From the NCBI GenBank assembly GCA_945870425.1, contig CAMBSD010000014.1, positions 28,619 through 92,618 on the forward strand: a DNA stretch of 64,000 nt, in the 5' to 3' direction. Below the pieces are notes generated by a model, which had not been told where the DNA came from, did not search any database, and saw nothing but the letters and a program-made list of their open reading frames with translations. The stretch is from Chitinophaga pinensis (GTDB taxonomy: Bacteria; Bacteroidota; Bacteroidia; UKL13-3). The position numbers were made by a program, and so were the translations under genes. Position 1 is the stretch's first letter. The number at the start of each line of letters is the position of its first letter. Below are positions 10,894 to 21,360 of this stretch, in pieces.

Positions 10894-11505
10894 CTACTTA
10901 ATAGCAAAATTATAAGTGAAACCTATCATTATACCACCGGGTTTTAAAGTATTCATTACTTTTTCGCTTAAATCTGATAATTTTTCACCTTGGTTTAGTA
11001 TTACAGAGTATTCGCTGCCAGCAAATAAGATGGAATAACCTAATTCTAAAACAATTCGATTGCCTTTAGGTCTCACCCATTGCCTTTGCATACTAATATT
11101 AAACAAAGTTGCAGGATTTAAGGTAACATCGACATCTCTATTATTGGTAATTCCTAAAGAGTTTTTTACTTCTAAATTATTTGAAAATTTATCTAATCCT
11201 GTAGCCCTTGAAATGCTAATTACTGGGCACCACGAAGTTGAATTTTTGGCATTTAAAACAATACCTAAACCGATTTTATTACCCCACGACCCTATTCCAG
11301 CTGAGGCCTCAATCAAACTAAATTCATTCAATCTTGTGCCTAATTTAATTCCCATTAATCCAGTATTTACATTCAAACCTGTTCCAATTCCGAAATAAAA
11401 CGAAGGATTATTAGGAGCAACATCATATTTGTTATTTTGTGAAAGAGATATATTCTTATTGGTTATAATAATCAGAAGTAGAATACTCAATTTTAATTTA
11501 TTCAT
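10894..11505 (-). CDS. Predicted outer-membrane beta-barrel hypothetical protein
   Basis: Signal peptide, alternating glycine/aromatic strands (FYFGIGTGLNVNTGLMGIKLG), terminal MIGFTYNFAIK. Confidence 0.55.
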   Translation of the reverse strand: MNKLKLSILLLIIITNKNISLSQNNKYDVAPNNPSFYFGIGTGLNVNTGLMGIKLGTRLNEFSLIEASAGIGSWGNKIGLGIVLNAKNSTSWCPVISISRATGLDKFSNNLEVKNSLGITNNRDVDVTLNPATLFNISMQRQWVRPKGNRIVLELGYSILFAGSEYSVILNQGEKLSDLSEKVMNTLKPGGIMIGFTYNFAIK

Positions 11506-11568
11506 ATTTTAATAAATATTAGTCAAAAATAATTACAAATATTTATTAATCAAATAAAATGCTAATTC

Positions 11569-12603
11569 TTATTTTGAGGTTATTTGTATAGTTTGTATCT
11601 GGTTATACACCAAATTGGATGCCTCTTTTATAACCTCAGGCAGTTTTTTTAAATCATTACCTTTGGTCATGATCGTGATAAGGATTGGATTATTATTTAG
11701 GTATATGATAGCAGATTCATGTAATTGTTTTTCGTTGGCATCTCCTGATTCACCGAATTTATGTGCAAGTTGAACATTCGAAGATAAGCCATTTACAATG
11801 CCATTTTTAAAGTCAGATTTGGTAAGTAATCTTAATGCGAACTCTGAATCTTTCATATTTAAATATCCTCCGTTGAACAACACCCTCAGAAAAACAGAAT
11901 ATTCTTTGGCTGATATAGGATAACTTTTAGCATACCAATCAGGTTCACTTAAACCCAAATCAGTGAATACTTTTTTAAATGTTTTTATATCGATAATTCC
12001 ATTTAAAAGCATGGTTGCATTGTTATCAGAATATTGAATCATGTATTCTAATAATTCTTTTATGCTATAGCTCTGACCTGGTTTTATTGATTTGGAAGTG
12101 TATATTGGTTTCTTATCTGTAATCAATGCATTTAGAAATGGAATTTTTTTATTTAAAAAACCAGGATTATCCTCATTCATTTTTAAGAATGTGATAAGTT
12201 GAGGAACTTTTAACAATGAGCCAGGCGAGTATTTTTCATCTTCATTTATAGTCATCCAATCATTATTTGAGTAATCTTTAATGTAAAATGATGCTGATTT
12301 AAGCACGCCACTTTTCTTAAAATTATCGAACAGAATATTTAAACTACCTTTTAGGGGCATTAGTTTATCTCCCTGACAAAGATTATCGATAAGTAAAAGC
12401 GGTTTTATGTAATGCAATCCGCCTAGACGCCTAACTTTATAACTGCAACCGTTACTTTGTATTTGCCCAAGGTTTAGTCTATTTGCCTTGGCATTAGTTG
12501 ACTTGTCATAATTTTTAGTAACTATATATGTGGATGCATTTGAAATGCCCAATAAAATGAGAATAATAAATAGTGAATAGTTTTTATTAAAAATTGATTT
12601 CAT
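11569..12603 (-). CDS. Serine hydrolase, class A beta-lactamase-like
   Basis: SPGSLLKVPQLITFLK (SxxK), YSDNNATMLL (SDN), LAHKFGESGD (KxG). Confidence 0.8.
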   Translation of the reverse strand: MKSIFNKNYSLFIILILLGISNASTYIVTKNYDKSTNAKANRLNLGQIQSNGCSYKVRRLGGLHYIKPLLLIDNLCQGDKLMPLKGSLNILFDNFKKSGVLKSASFYIKDYSNNDWMTINEDEKYSPGSLLKVPQLITFLKMNEDNPGFLNKKIPFLNALITDKKPIYTSKSIKPGQSYSIKELLEYMIQYSDNNATMLLNGIIDIKTFKKVFTDLGLSEPDWYAKSYPISAKEYSVFLRVLFNGGYLNMKDSEFALRLLTKSDFKNGIVNGLSSNVQLAHKFGESGDANEKQLHESAIIYLNNNPILITIMTKGNDLKKLPEVIKEASNLVYNQIQTIQITSK

Positions 12604-12700
12604 GGGTAATAGTAAACAGCGTTCGAATTTACCAAGACAAGTATGTAAACAATGTCACAAATCGTCTTTTAAGAAATGATTAAGATTGATTTAAATCAAG

Positions 12701-13171
12701 TTAAATCAGGCCTTGAAGCGATTGGTTTTCGTACTCTGTGTCTATCAATAGATTCCCACCATCAGCGGCTTGGGTGGCTAATTGATCACATCTTTCATTT
12801 TCAATATGACCAGCATGTCCTTTAATCCATTTGAAATTTATATTATGAAGTTTATATAATACTAAAAATTTTCTCCAAAGGTCTGGATTTTTTTTATTCT
12901 TAAATCCTTTTGCTTGCCAACCAAATACCCATTTCTTTTCAACCGCCTCACAAACATATTTACTATCTGTGTGAATGGTAACATCCATATTGGATAGTTT
13001 TAATTGCTCTAGTGCGATAATAACAGCTAGCAATTCCATTCTATTGTTTGTGGTGTGCTTATAGCCTTGTGCAAGTTCTTTTCGATGTTTGCCACTAATC
13101 ATAACTATGCCATAGCCTCCTGGTCCTGGATTTCCTCTTGCTGAGCCATCCGTGAAAATATCTACTTTCAA
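12701..13171 (-). CDS. rnhA: Ribonuclease HI
   Basis: MKVDIFTDGSARGNPGPGGYGIV...NNRMELLAVIIAL...HTDSKYVCEAV...WIKGHAGHIENERCDQLA. Confidence 0.97.
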   Translation of the reverse strand: MKVDIFTDGSARGNPGPGGYGIVMISGKHRKELAQGYKHTTNNRMELLAVIIALEQLKLSNMDVTIHTDSKYVCEAVEKKWVFGWQAKGFKNKKNPDLWRKFLVLYKLHNINFKWIKGHAGHIENERCDQLATQAADGGNLLIDTEYENQSLQGLI

Positions 13172-13177
13172 ATTGTA

Positions 13178-13699
13178 TTATTTAGTATTCGATAGTTTAA
13201 AAGTACCCGATACTTTAACAGTAAGGGGCTCAACACCGCGCTCTGCAGAAGGTGTGATGATTAAATCCAAATCCACTTTCCACGTGTTGGCATTAATTAA
13301 TTTTCCTTTGATGCTGCCTCCATTTATTTTGTAGTTACCTCTATCAAGGCAAAAACAACTTCTTGTATAATAGGCTTTCGCTGCTATAAGCGAGTCACCA
13401 GTAAGGACAAATGATTTAGTCTTACTATCTATTTGAAAAACTATTCGCTCTCTATATTCGTCATCGGCAACACTCTCTCTATCCTTAGCTTTAAAATTAT
13501 AATCGAAAACCATTTTATTTCCTTTAATTACATCATAATCAAAATAAATATTATCGGCTTGGTTCAATTTGATGGAACTGCCTTTGTTTATTTTAAATGT
13601 TTTAATTTCAGGTGTAACTTTTTCTTTTTTTGGCGATTTAACTTGGGCAGAAAGCCAAGTTATATTTAAAAGTGCAAGAACTATCAATAGATTTTTCAT
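13178..13699 (-). CDS. Secreted hypothetical protein
   Basis: Signal peptide and full-length ORF; no family recognised. Confidence 0.6.
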   Translation of the reverse strand: MKNLLIVLALLNITWLSAQVKSPKKEKVTPEIKTFKINKGSSIKLNQADNIYFDYDVIKGNKMVFDYNFKAKDRESVADDEYRERIVFQIDSKTKSFVLTGDSLIAAKAYYTRSCFCLDRGNYKINGGSIKGKLINANTWKVDLDLIITPSAERGVEPLTVKVSGTFKLSNTK

Positions 13700-13819
13700 A
13701 GTTCAAAAATAAACACTTACCTTCAATTTTCTAAAAACACTTGAATATTTTCTATCAATGGTTGAAGAATACCTTAAAGATGTTTATTTCGTGAGTCAAA
13801 TAAATACTCAGATTAGCAA

Positions 13820-14755
13820 TTGATAATGGATTTTAAGTCATTTTTCTTTTTGTGTTTAGGCTGTTTAAATTACATCCTGTTGAGCACGGTCGTGTTTATT
13901 TTTTTTATTTTCCTCATTTTTTTTAGCAACAATTTCAGGAAAAAGCCTAATCTCAAGAAATACAGCCAATACATGTACTTCCTATTCTTTTTCCTATTTG
14001 GCTCACTAGGATATTTATGGCAAGATGCTATTGCAGCAGTTCTTAATAAATCAGATGGATTAATATTTCCAATTATTTTGAACCTTTTGTTATATGCGCT
14101 AGTATGCGGTGCAATAGGTGCTTTGATAGGATATACTATTTATTGGTTATCTCTTAGGGTGAAACCATTGCACCAAATTAGATTTATTAATATTTCTCTG
14201 CTTTTCTTCCTTTTTTTGTTGCTCTCCATTATATTGGTTAAACCATTTTATGAAAGTTTTCAAGTGTTTGTTAAACATGATAAAAAATCCAAATTAGGTG
14301 GAATTGTTCGTAATGAAATTGGTCTAAATAAAGAAGAGCTTAATGATAATATGAAAATCAAATTATCTTCTTTTAAAGAATGCATGGCCTTTGATATTCG
14401 AGATACTTTAGATGTCTTTTCGGATGGTGGAAATACAATTACTATAAGACAAACAGGTACTAGTCAGTTTTATACACATACACTTTCAACAGATAATATT
14501 TTGGATGTTAAAGCTACGATTGTAAAGTCTAATAAAGGACCAAAATATCTTGTTGTACTAGCATTGATGAGACCTATTAGCGGTTTGTCAAGTCTATTGA
14601 TATTTAATAAATATGGGCAGTGTTTATATGAAGAATTGCTGAACGATTTTGATTATGGAATGGCTAAAGACAATAAAAATGTAATCATCATAAAGAAACA
14701 AACTTTCATTTCTGATAGTATTGTATTTGTACCAAAATGGAAAATTAGATTCTAG
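13820..14755 (+). CDS. Hypothetical membrane protein with 4 predicted TM segments
   Basis: Hydrophobic N-terminal half, soluble C-terminal half. Confidence 0.55.
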   Translation: MIMDFKSFFFLCLGCLNYILLSTVVFIFFIFLIFFSNNFRKKPNLKKYSQYMYFLFFFLFGSLGYLWQDAIAAVLNKSDGLIFPIILNLLLYALVCGAIGALIGYTIYWLSLRVKPLHQIRFINISLLFFLFLLLSIILVKPFYESFQVFVKHDKKSKLGGIVRNEIGLNKEELNDNMKIKLSSFKECMAFDIRDTLDVFSDGGNTITIRQTGTSQFYTHTLSTDNILDVKATIVKSNKGPKYLVVLALMRPISGLSSLLIFNKYGQCLYEELLNDFDYGMAKDNKNVIIIKKQTFISDSIVFVPKWKIRF

Positions 14756-14771
14756 AGAAATTTATTAAAAA

Positions 14772-16109
14772 CTATCTATTAAACCTCAATCTTAAACCTT
14801 TTTCGCTCTCATCAAACAAACCATTGTTGTATACATGATTACCATTTACAAAAGTGTGACGAACAACAGAATGGAAGATTTGTCCTTCGAATGGACTCCA
14901 AGCGCATTTGTATAAAATATTATCCTTGCTAACGGTATAGTTATTATTTAAGTCAACCAAAACTAAATCTGCGAAGTAACCTTCCCTAATAAAGCCTCTT
15001 CGGTCTATCTCAAACATCTCAGCTACATTATGACTCATTTTTTGCACGATGGTTTCTAGGCTAATTTTACCTTGTTTATGAAACTCTAGCATCGCATTTA
15101 ATGAGTGCTGCACCAGGGGGCCACCAGATGGGGCTTTTAAATAGGTTTGCTCCTTTTCTTCAATGGTGTGTGGTGCATGGTCGGTAGCTATCACATCAAT
15201 TCTTCCATCCAAAACTGCTTTGAAAATAGCATCTCTATCTTCTGCTGTTTTTACAGCTGGATTCCATTTAATAGAATTACCTTTTTCTGCATAATCTGCA
15301 TCACTAAACCAAAGATGATGAACACATGCCTCAGCCGTTATGCGTTTTTGGCTTAGTGGTATGTCGTTTCTGAATAGTTCTAATTCCTTTGCTGTGCTAA
15401 TATGTAAAATATGTAATCGGGTATTGTATTTTTTTGCTAGTTCAATGGCAAAAGATGAAGATGCATAACATGCTTCAGCAGTTCTTATTTTAGGATGAAA
15501 CTCAGTTGTAATATCCAATCCATACTCTTGTTTAATTTTTTCTGCATTTGCTTTAATCATTGGGTCATCCTCACAATGGGTAGCAATCAAAGTTTTTACA
15601 TTTTTAAAAATAGCATTTAACGATTCAGGATTATCAACCAACATATCTCCTGTTGAAGACCCCATGAATATTTTAACACCACAAACCTTTGTTTCATCCA
15701 CCTTTAGTAATTCATCCAAATTGGTATTGGTTGTACCCATAAAAAATGAATAGTTAGCCAATGAGCATTCAGAAGCGCGGGAGTATTTTTGTTCAAGTAA
15801 ATCGATTGTTGTAGCACTAGGACTCGTATTTGGCATTTCCATATAACTTGTAATTCCACCCGCCACGGCTGCCTTGGCCTCTGTATATATTTCTCCTTTA
15901 TGAGTGAGGCCTGGCTCACGAAAATGCACCTGGTCGTCAATAATACCAGGCAACATATACATACCATATGCATCAATAATTTTGTCGGCATAGATGGCAA
16001 TGCCATTTGTGTCAATTTTTTCGATAAAATTATCTTTAACTAGCACATCAGCATGATAGGTTTTTCCTTCATTGACAAGCAAAGCATTTTTAATTAAAAT
16101 GGTAGGCAT
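14772..16109 (-). CDS. pyrC: Dihydroorotase
   Basis: MLPGIIDDQVHFREPGLTHKGEIYTEAKAAVAGGITSYMEMPNTSP; IATDHAPHTIEEK. Confidence 0.95.
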   Translation of the reverse strand: MPTILIKNALLVNEGKTYHADVLVKDNFIEKIDTNGIAIYADKIIDAYGMYMLPGIIDDQVHFREPGLTHKGEIYTEAKAAVAGGITSYMEMPNTSPSATTIDLLEQKYSRASECSLANYSFFMGTTNTNLDELLKVDETKVCGVKIFMGSSTGDMLVDNPESLNAIFKNVKTLIATHCEDDPMIKANAEKIKQEYGLDITTEFHPKIRTAEACYASSSFAIELAKKYNTRLHILHISTAKELELFRNDIPLSQKRITAEACVHHLWFSDADYAEKGNSIKWNPAVKTAEDRDAIFKAVLDGRIDVIATDHAPHTIEEKEQTYLKAPSGGPLVQHSLNAMLEFHKQGKISLETIVQKMSHNVAEMFEIDRRGFIREGYFADLVLVDLNNNYTVSKDNILYKCAWSPFEGQIFHSVVRHTFVNGNHVYNNGLFDESEKGLRLRFNR

Positions 16110-16204
16110 ACGTTTTTACAAAATTCTTTTGCGAACATAAATAATTAGTAAGAAAAAGTTTGAATAATCTAAACAAAATTCTATACTTAACTAGATTTAG
16201 TTGT

Positions 16205-17311
16205 TTAGGATGAATAAAGCAATTTCAGAATTTCAGATGCTGCCTTATCACTTGCGCCCACTCCAAATAAATTTCTAAGTGTTACATAATCACTTAAAAG
16301 AATATCTCGTTTATTTCCATTTGGCATAATGGCTTCAAATTCCAATTTCAATCGAGTTTCGTTAAAATCCGATTGAATCAATTCGCAAATAGCCTCCCTA
16401 TTCAGGTTTAAATTCACGAGCGAAATGTATTTTATCTTAACCAACATTTTAGCAATCCTATAAGAAATTGGATGCGCCACATAGGCACAAACTTGAGGTA
16501 TATTAAACAAGGCAGTTTCTAAAGTCGCAGTTCCGCTACAAACAATAGCAGCAATTGAATGACTTAAAATATCATAAGTTTGATTGTAAATTATTTTTAC
16601 ATTTTGGTTTTCATAAGCAGCATAAAAATCTTTTGAAATTGATGGTGCGCCAGCCACTAAAAATTGATAATTTGGATAGGATTGGGCTAATTTTATCATT
16701 AAAGGCAATGTGGTTTTTATCTCTTGTTTTCTGCTCCCAGGCAAAAGTGCTATAATGGGTTTTTCACTTAATTGGTTTCGTTTTCTAAAAGAAGGATTAG
16801 GGTTGAATTGGTGAATTTCATCCATCAAAGGATTCCCCACATAAGCAGTTTTTACATCCCACTTTTTGAAATAATCCACTTCGAAAGGAAAAATAAGTAA
16901 AAGTAAGTCTACAAATTTTTCAAGTTTTTTGGCTCTATTTTCTTTCCAAGCCCATACTTTTGGAGATATGTAATAAACAACCTTGATACCTTTAGATTTA
17001 CAAAATTCAGCAATGCGTAAATTAAATCCGGGGTAGTCAATCAAAATAACCACATCAGGTGCAAATGAGCTTATTTGTTTTTGGCACAAATTTATATTGG
17101 CAAAGATGCTTCGTATATTTATTAAAACCTCAACAAAACCCATGATGCTTACATTTTTGTAATGCATTAAAAGTCCTTGAGCTTGATGGGCCATTTTATC
17201 TCCACCCCAAAAATTAAATTGGGCTGAATTATCTTTTTGTTTTATCGATTTTATAAGGTTGGCACCATGCAAATCGCCACTTGCCTCTCCTGCAACTATA
17301 AAATATTTCAT
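16205..17311 (-). CDS. lpxB: Lipid-A-disaccharide synthase
   Basis: MKYFIVAGEASGDLHGANLI...FWGGDKM...SIMGFVEVL...LIDYPGFNLRIA...LLPGSRKQEI...CSGTATLE. Confidence 0.97.
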   Translation of the reverse strand: MKYFIVAGEASGDLHGANLIKSIKQKDNSAQFNFWGGDKMAHQAQGLLMHYKNVSIMGFVEVLINIRSIFANINLCQKQISSFAPDVVILIDYPGFNLRIAEFCKSKGIKVVYYISPKVWAWKENRAKKLEKFVDLLLLIFPFEVDYFKKWDVKTAYVGNPLMDEIHQFNPNPSFRKRNQLSEKPIIALLPGSRKQEIKTTLPLMIKLAQSYPNYQFLVAGAPSISKDFYAAYENQNVKIIYNQTYDILSHSIAAIVCSGTATLETALFNIPQVCAYVAHPISYRIAKMLVKIKYISLVNLNLNREAICELIQSDFNETRLKLEFEAIMPNGNKRDILLSDYVTLRNLFGVGASDKAASEILKLLYSS

Positions 17312-17411
17312 TTCGGCTGCAATGTAAAAGTAATAATTTACGTTTTGTTCATAACTAGATAGTTTTTAATTGCTTGAAGCTATTTACTTTGCATTATTAA
17401 TTTTAAACATC

Positions 17412-18305
17412 ATGTCAGAAAATAAAAACATCCGCAGCAGTATGCTCCTTTTGCTATTGCTTTTAATTGGTTCGGTAGGCTTTAATGTTTACCAATTTAA
17501 TAATCATAACACCACTGTCGTTCATTACAACAATGAGGTGGATAGCCTAATTACTGTGAGGATAGATGTTGAGAGAGAGCTTGCTTCAACCGAAATGGAG
17601 TTAGAAAAATATAGAGGTATTGCCGGAAACTTAGATACTTTGTTGAATGAGGCTAATGGCAAAATTGCAGAAAAAGAAAGTCAAATACGTAGTTTGATTG
17701 CCAAAGAAAAAAATTCTACTAAATTGAGTAAAAAGTTGAAAACTGAATTGGCCGAACTTAAAGAATTACGAGATGAATTCTTGGATAAGATAGATGTTTT
17801 AATGGCTGAAAATAAAAAATTGAAGGAAGACAATGCTCAGTTGAACACTGCTTTGGGGGATGTTACACAACAAAAAAATATGTTGGAACAGAAGGTAACA
17901 ACGGCATCCCAACTGAAAGCTGAATATGTGAAAGTGGCGTCATTTAAAAAGAAAAACAGCGGCAAATTCGTTGAATCCGTTCTAGCTAAAAAAACCAATA
18001 AAATTGAAGCTTGCTTGACAGTAATGGATAATAAAGTAAGCGGCACTGGGGATAAAATGGTTTATTTAAGAATAATGTCACCTAATGGAAAACCTTTGAT
18101 GGGCAATACCAGAGCAGAATTGAAAACAGTGGAAGGAGAAGCAGTAGATGCCACTGCTTCGCAAAAAATTAATTATAATGGCGAAAAACAAAATATTTGT
18201 TTGAATTATGAAAATGATGAGCGAATACTAGAAAGTGGTACTTATACTATAGAAGTATTCATCGAGAATACATTGGTTCATTCAAGCAGTTACGTCTTAA
18301 GATAG
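17412..18305 (+). CDS. Coiled-coil single-TM hypothetical protein (start chosen at MSENKN; ORF track begins at 17370)
   Basis: TM segment then long heptad-rich region, C-terminal small beta domain. Confidence 0.65.
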   Translation: MSENKNIRSSMLLLLLLLIGSVGFNVYQFNNHNTTVVHYNNEVDSLITVRIDVERELASTEMELEKYRGIAGNLDTLLNEANGKIAEKESQIRSLIAKEKNSTKLSKKLKTELAELKELRDEFLDKIDVLMAENKKLKEDNAQLNTALGDVTQQKNMLEQKVTTASQLKAEYVKVASFKKKNSGKFVESVLAKKTNKIEACLTVMDNKVSGTGDKMVYLRIMSPNGKPLMGNTRAELKTVEGEAVDATASQKINYNGEKQNICLNYENDERILESGTYTIEVFIENTLVHSSSYVLR

Positions 18306-18766
18306 TGTTGGAAACACATTTCAAAATAAAAGAAGCAGAGGTTTCTGATGTTTTACTCATTCAGCAATTAATTACTGAGTTGGCCGAATATGAGAAACTT
18401 TTGCCTCAAATGATAGCAACGACCGAGTTGCTGACAATGCACCTATTTGGTTCAAAGCCCATTGCGCATGTATTTTTAGCATATGAAAATAATGAGCCAA
18501 TAGGCTTTGCACTCTACTTTTATAATTTCTCCACTTTTGTAGGTAAGCTAGGCATTTATTTGGAAGACCTATACATAAAATAATCATACAGAGGAAAGGG
18601 CTATGGCAAAGCCTTGCTCGAAAAAATTATTTTGAAAGCAAAAGAACAGGATTGCGGTAGGGTGGAGTGGTCGGTGCTTGATTGGAATAAACCTGCCATT
18701 GAATTCTATAATAAAATGGGCGCTCAACCTATGGATGAATGGACTACCTTTAGAATTAGTTTGTAG
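18305..18766 (+). pseudogene. GNAT family N-acetyltransferase interrupted by an in-frame TAA at 18581-18583
   Basis: IKEAEVSDVLLIQQLITELAEYEKL...LEDLYIK * SYRGKGYGKALLEKIILKAKEQDCGRVEWSVLDWNKPAIEFYNKMGAQPMDEWTTFRISL*; same frame on both sides. Confidence 0.85.
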
Positions 18767-18869
18767 TAAAATCTACTCTGATTTTATTAATCAATCTCAA
18801 TTAATTATTTTTAATGAGCTATTTACTTTTTCATTTCATTTGGTTTATTTGCAGAACTAAACTATACAA

Positions 18870-19862
18870 ATGGATATGAAAAAACTTGTTTTCTGCATAG
18901 CAGTGCTAATTTCTTCTCAATTATTTGCCCAATCTAATTTAACCTTGTTTACAGAAGAGGGTGAAAAGTTTACTTTGTTTTTAAATGGTGTAACACAAAA
19001 TAAAGCTTTTCAGACAAATGTACATGTTGAAAATATAAATGCTAATACTCAAAAACTCCGCATTGTATTTGAAGATAAAAGCATTCCAAGCATTTCTGAA
19101 AATATTTATTATGAGACATATAACGATTATACTTATGTTATTCGTAAAAAGAAAAATGTTGCTTCTAAAGTAAAAAAATTAGATGGTAAAGCTGCAATTA
19201 ATGCATATGTTTTAAGACTACAAGATGTTAAACCATTAGATAGAATTTCTATATCAGAGAAGGTGGATGTAGTGCAAAGCATAGATGTTGAAACCAATGA
19301 AGTGAAGCCAATTGAAAATATTACCACCAATGTAACCACTACAACAACAAAGACAAGTAACAAGCCAAATAATGAGAATGTAAATATCAATGTGGGTATT
19401 AATGGGGTTGGCATTAATATGAATGTATCAGGCATAGAAAATCAAAATAATATTGTTACTAGCACAACAACAACTACTACTACCCAAACTAAAGGTAATA
19501 CAAATGCTTATTCGAATGGTAATAATGTTGTAAAACCCAAAACGAGTTGCGCAGCCATGTCTCCAAGCATTATGGCCAGCCTAGTTGATCAATTGAAAAA
19601 ACAGTCTTTTGAAGACAATAAAATGAATGTTATCAAACAAGTATTGGGAAGCAATTGTATTAGCACTGCTCAAGTTAAACAATTGATGTCAGAGTTTTCA
19701 TTTGAAGAAAATAAATTGAAAGTAGCAAAAATGTGTTATGCTAAAACCACAGATAAAGGTAATTACTTTATGTTGAATGATGCTTTTTCTTTTAGTTCTT
19801 CGGCTGACGAATTACAGCAGTTTTTAGAAACCAAAGGAGCAACCTTATCAGGTGAAGAATAA
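18870..19862 (+). CDS. DUF4476 domain-containing secreted protein
   Basis: SIMASLVDQLKKQSFEDNKMNVIKQVLGSNCISTAQVKQLMSEFSFEENKLKVAKMCYAKTTDKGNYFMLNDAFSFSSSADELQQFL. Confidence 0.82.
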   Translation: MDMKKLVFCIAVLISSQLFAQSNLTLFTEEGEKFTLFLNGVTQNKAFQTNVHVENINANTQKLRIVFEDKSIPSISENIYYETYNDYTYVIRKKKNVASKVKKLDGKAAINAYVLRLQDVKPLDRISISEKVDVVQSIDVETNEVKPIENITTNVTTTTTKTSNKPNNENVNINVGINGVGINMNVSGIENQNNIVTSTTTTTTTQTKGNTNAYSNGNNVVKPKTSCAAMSPSIMASLVDQLKKQSFEDNKMNVIKQVLGSNCISTAQVKQLMSEFSFEENKLKVAKMCYAKTTDKGNYFMLNDAFSFSSSADELQQFLETKGATLSGEE

Positions 19863-21219
19863 ATATTTTCTTAGCATTTTTACTACGGGGCTATTGGTTT
19901 TTAGCTCCTGCGACAGTTCCTTACGATATATTAAAATAGCGGATAAATATGCAGCATCAGCAAACTATGCTGATGCTGCTGATAATTACTATACTGCCTA
20001 TTCTTTAAACCCCAGAAATGTAAAGGCAAGGCAAGGTCTTGAAAAAAATGCCCAATTAAACTTGGATGTTAAGTTTAATATGTTTGCTAAATTCATTTTA
20101 GAGGAAAGTATTGAAGATGCTTTGAGGCAATACAATGATTGTAATTTGTTTTTTCAAAATGTAAAAAATACGGGTGTTGAAATTCATTGGCCAAGTGTTT
20201 ACGATAAGTTATATGAAACAAATAAAGATCAGTTTGTTTCAAAGCAGTATCAAGCTGGCATTGATCTGATGAGAGACGAAAAGTTTGAAAAGGCTGAATT
20301 ATCGTTTAAGAAGATTTTAGAATTTGATAGTAGTTATAAAAATGTTTCTGCTCTTCATAGTCAATCTGTGGTAGAACCCATTTATGACAAAGGTTTGAAG
20401 AATTTTGAACAGCAAAACTATAAGTTAGCTTACAACAATTTCCTGCAAGTTTCATCCATCAATGCATCCTATAAAAACACTTCAGAGTTATTAGATGAAT
20501 CGTTGAAAAAAGCTAGTTTACCCATTGCGATAATTGTAACAGATAAAAATGATGAAAAATTAGATTTAAAGAATTGTCTTTATTTTCATGTGCTAGCTAA
20601 TATAAATAAAAGTCAAAATCCATTTATCAAAGTAATTGACAGGAATAATTCTGAAAAATTACTAAAGGAACAAGAATTGGGTATGTCTGGTATGTTTGAC
20701 CACACCAATGCTGCAAAAGCCGGGAAAATGCTTGGGGTTAAGTTTTTCCTGATATTGAATATGGGTAATGTAATTGCCGAGGAAAATGCCATAACTGCAA
20801 CAAATAAAATTGCCTATGATTCCTATACGCAGGAGTTTACCGATAAGAACACTGGGCAGATTCAGTCTGAAATACGATTTAGAAGCGTAAATTTTAAGGA
20901 ATATTCGGGTTATAGAAAGTTGATTTCAAATATAGCTTATCAGTTGCTGTCAGTAGAAACGGGAGAAGTGGTGCTATCAGATATTTATAATGTAGAAAAG
21001 TCTGATTATGTTAATTATTCTAGATACGCTGGTAATACTAGAAATTTACATCCTTCTATTTCTAGCGGAAATGAGTCATCTGATGTGATGAATAAATGGA
21101 TAAAAAAATTTACCACACCAGAAAGGTCATTGCAATCTTCTACTGTATTGTTAAATAAGACTTTGGAAGAGACAAGTATTAAAATTGTTGATTCTATTAA
21201 CTCCTATATAGCCAAATAG
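19852..21219 (+). CDS. TPR-containing lipoprotein
   Basis: Lipobox FSSCDSS; YAASANYADAADNYYTAYSLNPRNVKARQGLEKN TPR unit. Confidence 0.65.
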   Translation: MKNKYFLSIFTTGLLVFSSCDSSLRYIKIADKYAASANYADAADNYYTAYSLNPRNVKARQGLEKNAQLNLDVKFNMFAKFILEESIEDALRQYNDCNLFFQNVKNTGVEIHWPSVYDKLYETNKDQFVSKQYQAGIDLMRDEKFEKAELSFKKILEFDSSYKNVSALHSQSVVEPIYDKGLKNFEQQNYKLAYNNFLQVSSINASYKNTSELLDESLKKASLPIAIIVTDKNDEKLDLKNCLYFHVLANINKSQNPFIKVIDRNNSEKLLKEQELGMSGMFDHTNAAKAGKMLGVKFFLILNMGNVIAEENAITATNKIAYDSYTQEFTDKNTGQIQSEIRFRSVNFKEYSGYRKLISNIAYQLLSVETGEVVLSDIYNVEKSDYVNYSRYAGNTRNLHPSISSGNESSDVMNKWIKKFTTPERSLQSSTVLLNKTLEETSIKIVDSINSYIAK

Positions 21220-21360
21220 CATAAGTCGAATTAATCAGTAGTATTAAGTAAAATCAACTTTTACAATACATTCAATTGTAAATTAAACAATATTTAAATG
21301 ACACCCAATTTAACCAAGAGTGTCAGAGTTTTCTATTTTTGCACACCATTTCTGTTTTAT

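Noticed and set aside
15704-16015. 103-aa ORF overlapping dihydroorotase on the same strand
   Set aside because: Out-of-frame overlap within a clear pyrC coding sequence; no domain signature.
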